A DNA stretch of 64,000 nt from Larkinella sp051857545. GTDB lineage: Bacteria; Bacteroidota; Bacteroidia; Cytophagales; Spirosomataceae. The notes under the pieces were generated by a model that searched no databases, was not told where the DNA came from, and saw nothing but the letters and a program-made list of their open reading frames with translations. Where the stretch lies: positions 38,290 to 102,289 of the forward strand of contig NZ_JBPZHB010000019.1 in NCBI RefSeq assembly GCF_051857545.1, written 5' to 3'. Every line of letters starts with the position of its first letter. Position 1 is the stretch's first letter. The position numbers and the translations under genes were made by a program. Shown piece by piece: positions 61,630 to 64,000 of the stretch.

Positions 61630-63750
61630 TCAATTCTGCACCGTTACCTGCGACGTGGCCGGGGTACTGGTGCAACCGTTCTGCGTTGCGGTGAAGGTGT
61701 AGGTGTAGGTGCCGACCGGCAAGGTTTCGTTCACCGTCGCACTGCCCGTTCCCGTGCCACTGGCCGGAGCCGGAATCGCCGGGGTCCGTGTCCAGTTGAT
61801 CGTCGCCGTGGCGGGTAAGGCCGTTCCGGTTACGGTCGTCATTTCCAGCGCACAAACCACCGCCTGAACGGGAATCACCTGAATGACCGGGGCCGGGTTG
61901 ATGGTGAGCGTCACGATTTTGCTGTCGGAGCAATTGCCGGCACTCGCCGTCACCACATACGTGATCGTTTCGGGGGTGGCGTTGGTGTTGCCAATTCCGG
62001 CGAAGAAAATCGAGGTGCTGGTGCCGCTCTGTCCCAGGCTGTTCACCCAGGTCACCGTGGCCCCGCCGTCACCCGCTACGGCCAGCGTGGTGCTTTGGCC
62101 GGAGCAGATCGTCAGACCCGAACCGGCGGTAATGCTGAGACTGGGTTGCGTCGCAATGGTCACCGTGGTGGACGCCAAACCCGTACAACTGATGCCGTCG
62201 GATACCGTCACGGAATAGACGCCACTGGTTGCGGTGGTGGTGTTGGGAATGGTCGGGTTCTGCATCGTGCTGACAAAACCATTGGGGCCGCTCCAGGCGT
62301 AGGTGGCAAAACCGCTCGTGGCCGACAGCGACAAGGTGCTGGCACTACAGAGCGGGCTGTTGCTCGTGGCCGCGACCACCGGGTTGCAGCAGTTTTCCAC
62401 GACAATCACGCAGGTAATGGTGTTTGAACTGGGGCAACTCGCAACCGAAGCCGGGTATTCCGCCCAGATCTGGTAGGTATACGTCAGGGAGGTCGGGCCG
62501 GTATTGGTCAGCGACTGGGCGATGTTGCCCGTGCCACTCGAGGGTGCGGGTGTGGTGGGCGTTCGGACCCAGTTGATGACGCCCCCCGGAATGCTGGTGA
62601 CGAAGGTGATGGCCCCGGTTTCGCCCGAGCAGATCGTTTGCGAACATTGCGAGGGCGTCAGGATCGGTTGCGGATTGACGGTCACGACCGTGGTGGCTAC
62701 ATTGCTGGTGCAACCAAACGCACTGGTCACAACGGCGGTGTAAGTATAGCTGACCGGAGCGGTTCCGGGTGCGGTGGGGTAATCGATGACATTGCCGAGG
62801 TTGGTCAGGTTGCCCGGCATCCGGGTCCACTGCACGGTTTGGGCCGCAGGCGTGGTGGTGTAGTTGATGGCAACTTCGCCCCCCGAGCAAGTGGTCAGGG
62901 AGGTGATGCTGGCCGTCACACTGGTGGGCGGGCAAATGCCCGCGAGGGTGTAGACGATGAAGGAACCCGGCACCACGGTGGCGTTGGTGGTGATGGAACC
63001 CGCCGAAACCTGCGGGGCAAGGCCCGTGAAGGCACTCGCGCTGGTAGTCAGGGTCAGGGAGGCCGGATCGACCGTCGAGGGAATCGCCACCCACTTCGCG
63101 CCGTCCCAGCCGACGATGGTCAGGTTGTTGAGGGTGGTGCCGACCATCGCGTTGATGGGCGTGGTGGCATCCCAGGTGAGGGTGATGCGCGCGGGCGTGG
63201 TGCCGTCGATGTCCCAGTATTCGACGTTGTCGACCACGCCGACGCCCGGGGCTTTGGTGGTGGAGGGAAAAGCGGGGCCTCCGCCGGGCAGAATGCCGTA
63301 GTTCCCGCCCATCAGGTTGCTGGTGGTGGCCATCCCCGGATCGACGCCGTAGTAGGCGGCTGTGGTCGGGGCGGCTGCCGACGAGGTCGAAACCGCAGCC
63401 GGGCGGTAGCGGTTGTTGTCGCCGATGGGAAAGGTAAAGGGCGTGGTGTTGTAGGTCCGCACGTAACCGTCCATAAAGGCGGTATTGCTCGCGTTGATCC
63501 AGGTGCCGTTGGGGTTGACGAAGCTGTACATCCCGATGATGGGGTTGCGCTCGGACCCCACGATCCCGGCGTTGATGGTGCCACTGCCGGTGACAAAATT
63601 ATGCTGCTCATAGATCGCCATTTCGGCGGTGGTATGGGCAAACGTGCTGCCAAAACTCCCCGATTGCGCGTGCAGGTGCTGGCTTATGACGGCAAGCACC
63701 AGTGTCCAGAGAACGCCCCATCTGTGCTTTTTCGTAAAATTCCCCATCAT
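61630..63750 (-). CDS. MMGN-type cassette adhesin (706 aa)
   Basis: Signal peptide MMGNFTKKHRWGVLWTLVLAVISQHLHAQ; ATG-ATG start. The shared N-terminal domain spans ~30-285 ('FTFPIGDNNRYRPAAVSTS', 'VDNVEYWDIDGTTPARITL', 'GWDGAKWVAIPS'). Five Cys-keyed Ig-like modules follow: TTCSGGEVAINYTT, SQTICSGETGAITF, NSPLCSASTLSLSATSGFAT, 'GLTICSGQSTTLAVAGDGG', 'AVVCALEMTTVTGTAL'. Modules 3-5 are nearly identical to those of the 58541 protein. It ends QVTVQN with no CTD. First gene of a two-gene cassette with 60934-61599. Palindromic element c lies upstream. Surface fibre or adhesin role inferred. Confidence 0.82.
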   Translation of the reverse strand: MMGNFTKKHRWGVLWTLVLAVISQHLHAQSGSFGSTFAHTTAEMAIYEQHNFVTGSGTINAGIVGSERNPIIGMYSFVNPNGTWINASNTAFMDGYVRTYNTTPFTFPIGDNNRYRPAAVSTSSAAAPTTAAYYGVDPGMATTSNLMGGNYGILPGGGPAFPSTTKAPGVGVVDNVEYWDIDGTTPARITLTWDATTPINAMVGTTLNNLTIVGWDGAKWVAIPSTVDPASLTLTTSASAFTGLAPQVSAGSITTNATVVPGSFIVYTLAGICPPTSVTASITSLTTCSGGEVAINYTTTPAAQTVQWTRMPGNLTNLGNVIDYPTAPGTAPVSYTYTAVVTSAFGCTSNVATTVVTVNPQPILTPSQCSQTICSGETGAITFVTSIPGGVINWVRTPTTPAPSSGTGNIAQSLTNTGPTSLTYTYQIWAEYPASVASCPSSNTITCVIVVENCCNPVVAATSNSPLCSASTLSLSATSGFATYAWSGPNGFVSTMQNPTIPNTTTATSGVYSVTVSDGISCTGLASTTVTIATQPSLSITAGSGLTICSGQSTTLAVAGDGGATVTWVNSLGQSGTSTSIFFAGIGNTNATPETITYVVTASAGNCSDSKIVTLTINPAPVIQVIPVQAVVCALEMTTVTGTALPATATINWTRTPAIPAPASGTGTGSATVNETLPVGTYTYTFTATQNGCTSTPATSQVTVQN

Positions 63751-64000
63751 CGACTTGTGAGTTAAAAACTTTTAATATGAACTGGTTACAGACTGTGTAC
63801 TTTTATTTGGGGCTTTTGCCGCTGCGATGCATTTGCCCCGCCGTCGCTTTGCCCATCCCCTTTGCTCCTAAATCGCTTTTGCCCCTCCGACGCTTTGCCC
63901 CTACATCCGTATCGACGGCCCGGCCCTAAAGGGGACTTGGACAATGCTTAGGACGAAGCTTATTACTCCCGCTCGGTGTCCAAGTCCCCTTTAGGGCCGG
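63751..64000. other. upstream region of the last cassette, with palindromic element c
   Basis: 250 bp to the window edge. It holds a diverged leader (ATGAACTGGTTA at about 63776), then several copies of a short 'GCTTTGCCC'-type motif (63830-63901), then the palindrome. No gene supported. Confidence 0.6.
63919..64000. repeat. palindromic element, copy c (cut by the window edge)
   Basis: The left arm ends at 63942 and the right arm starts at 63978 and runs to the edge. The visible 23 nt pair perfectly (CTAAAGGGGACTTGGAC / GTCCAAGTCCCCTTTAG plus CCGGC ends). The 35-nt spacer (63943-63977) contains ATTACTCCCGCTC and is the inverse of the spacer in element b. Confidence 0.88.

Overview
The window looks like chromosomal DNA from a member of the Bacteroidota, probably a Cytophagales bacterium (a Spirosoma/Larkinella-type relative is my inference). 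The pointers are a type IX secretion (T9SS) type B sorting domain, a gingipain-family PorU-like peptidase, a TPR-fused histidine kinase, SprB-like and Ig-like repeat adhesins, and a near absence of Shine-Dalgarno sites. I saw no rRNA, tRNA, IS element or CRISPR array.

Region 1 (1-10 kb) is the end of a surface-polysaccharide cluster. On the + strand lie the tail of a heparinase II/III-like protein, a WbuB-like GT4 glycosyltransferase, an NAD-dependent sugar-nucleotide epimerase/reductase, a second GT4 enzyme and a WecA/MraY-type lipid-carrier sugar-phosphate transferase. These genes overlap or abut. Convergent to them on the - strand are an FdtA-type cupin (sugar ketoisomerase-like), a PorU2-like C25 peptidase and a Wzi-type outer-membrane protein. 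Together they suggest synthesis, export and surface attachment of a glycan.

Region 2 (10-13.6 kb) holds two + strand sensor histidine kinases, one short and one a TPR lipoprotein-like kinase. No response regulator is visible.

Region 3 (13.7-48.7 kb) is one apparent - strand transcription unit of about 35 kb. It carries two giant repeat proteins of about 5,380 and 5,944 residues, separated by 2 bp, then a 296-residue protein with a cohesin-like domain and a T9SS type B sorting domain, then an intrinsic terminator. Both giants end in related C-terminal domains with paired dockerin/EF-hand-like calcium loops. They are built from nested duplications: a 4.07-kb block present twice, a 930-bp tandem duplication, and Cys-bounded ~79-residue modules arranged in triads shared between the two giants.

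Region 4 (48.7-64 kb) is an array of - strand paralogous cassettes. Each cassette pairs a 700-790-residue secreted protein (conserved N-terminal domain starting MMGN/MMGK, then Ig-like modules) with a 220-280-residue secreted protein that has a conserved N-terminus and a divergent C-terminal head. One cassette also contains a 1,437-residue TSP3/propeller/Ig protein. The upstream giant at 32.6-48.7 kb has the same N-terminal domain. Long palindromic elements of a repeat family, and one decayed toxin-antitoxin module, sit between cassettes.

Best candidates for something undescribed are: (i) the fibre-plus-variable-head cassette array, whose long members lack a recognisable T9SS sorting signal; and (ii) a possible cohesin/dockerin-like attachment of CTD-less giants to a small type-B-sorted partner encoded in the same operon. 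Both functions are inferred.
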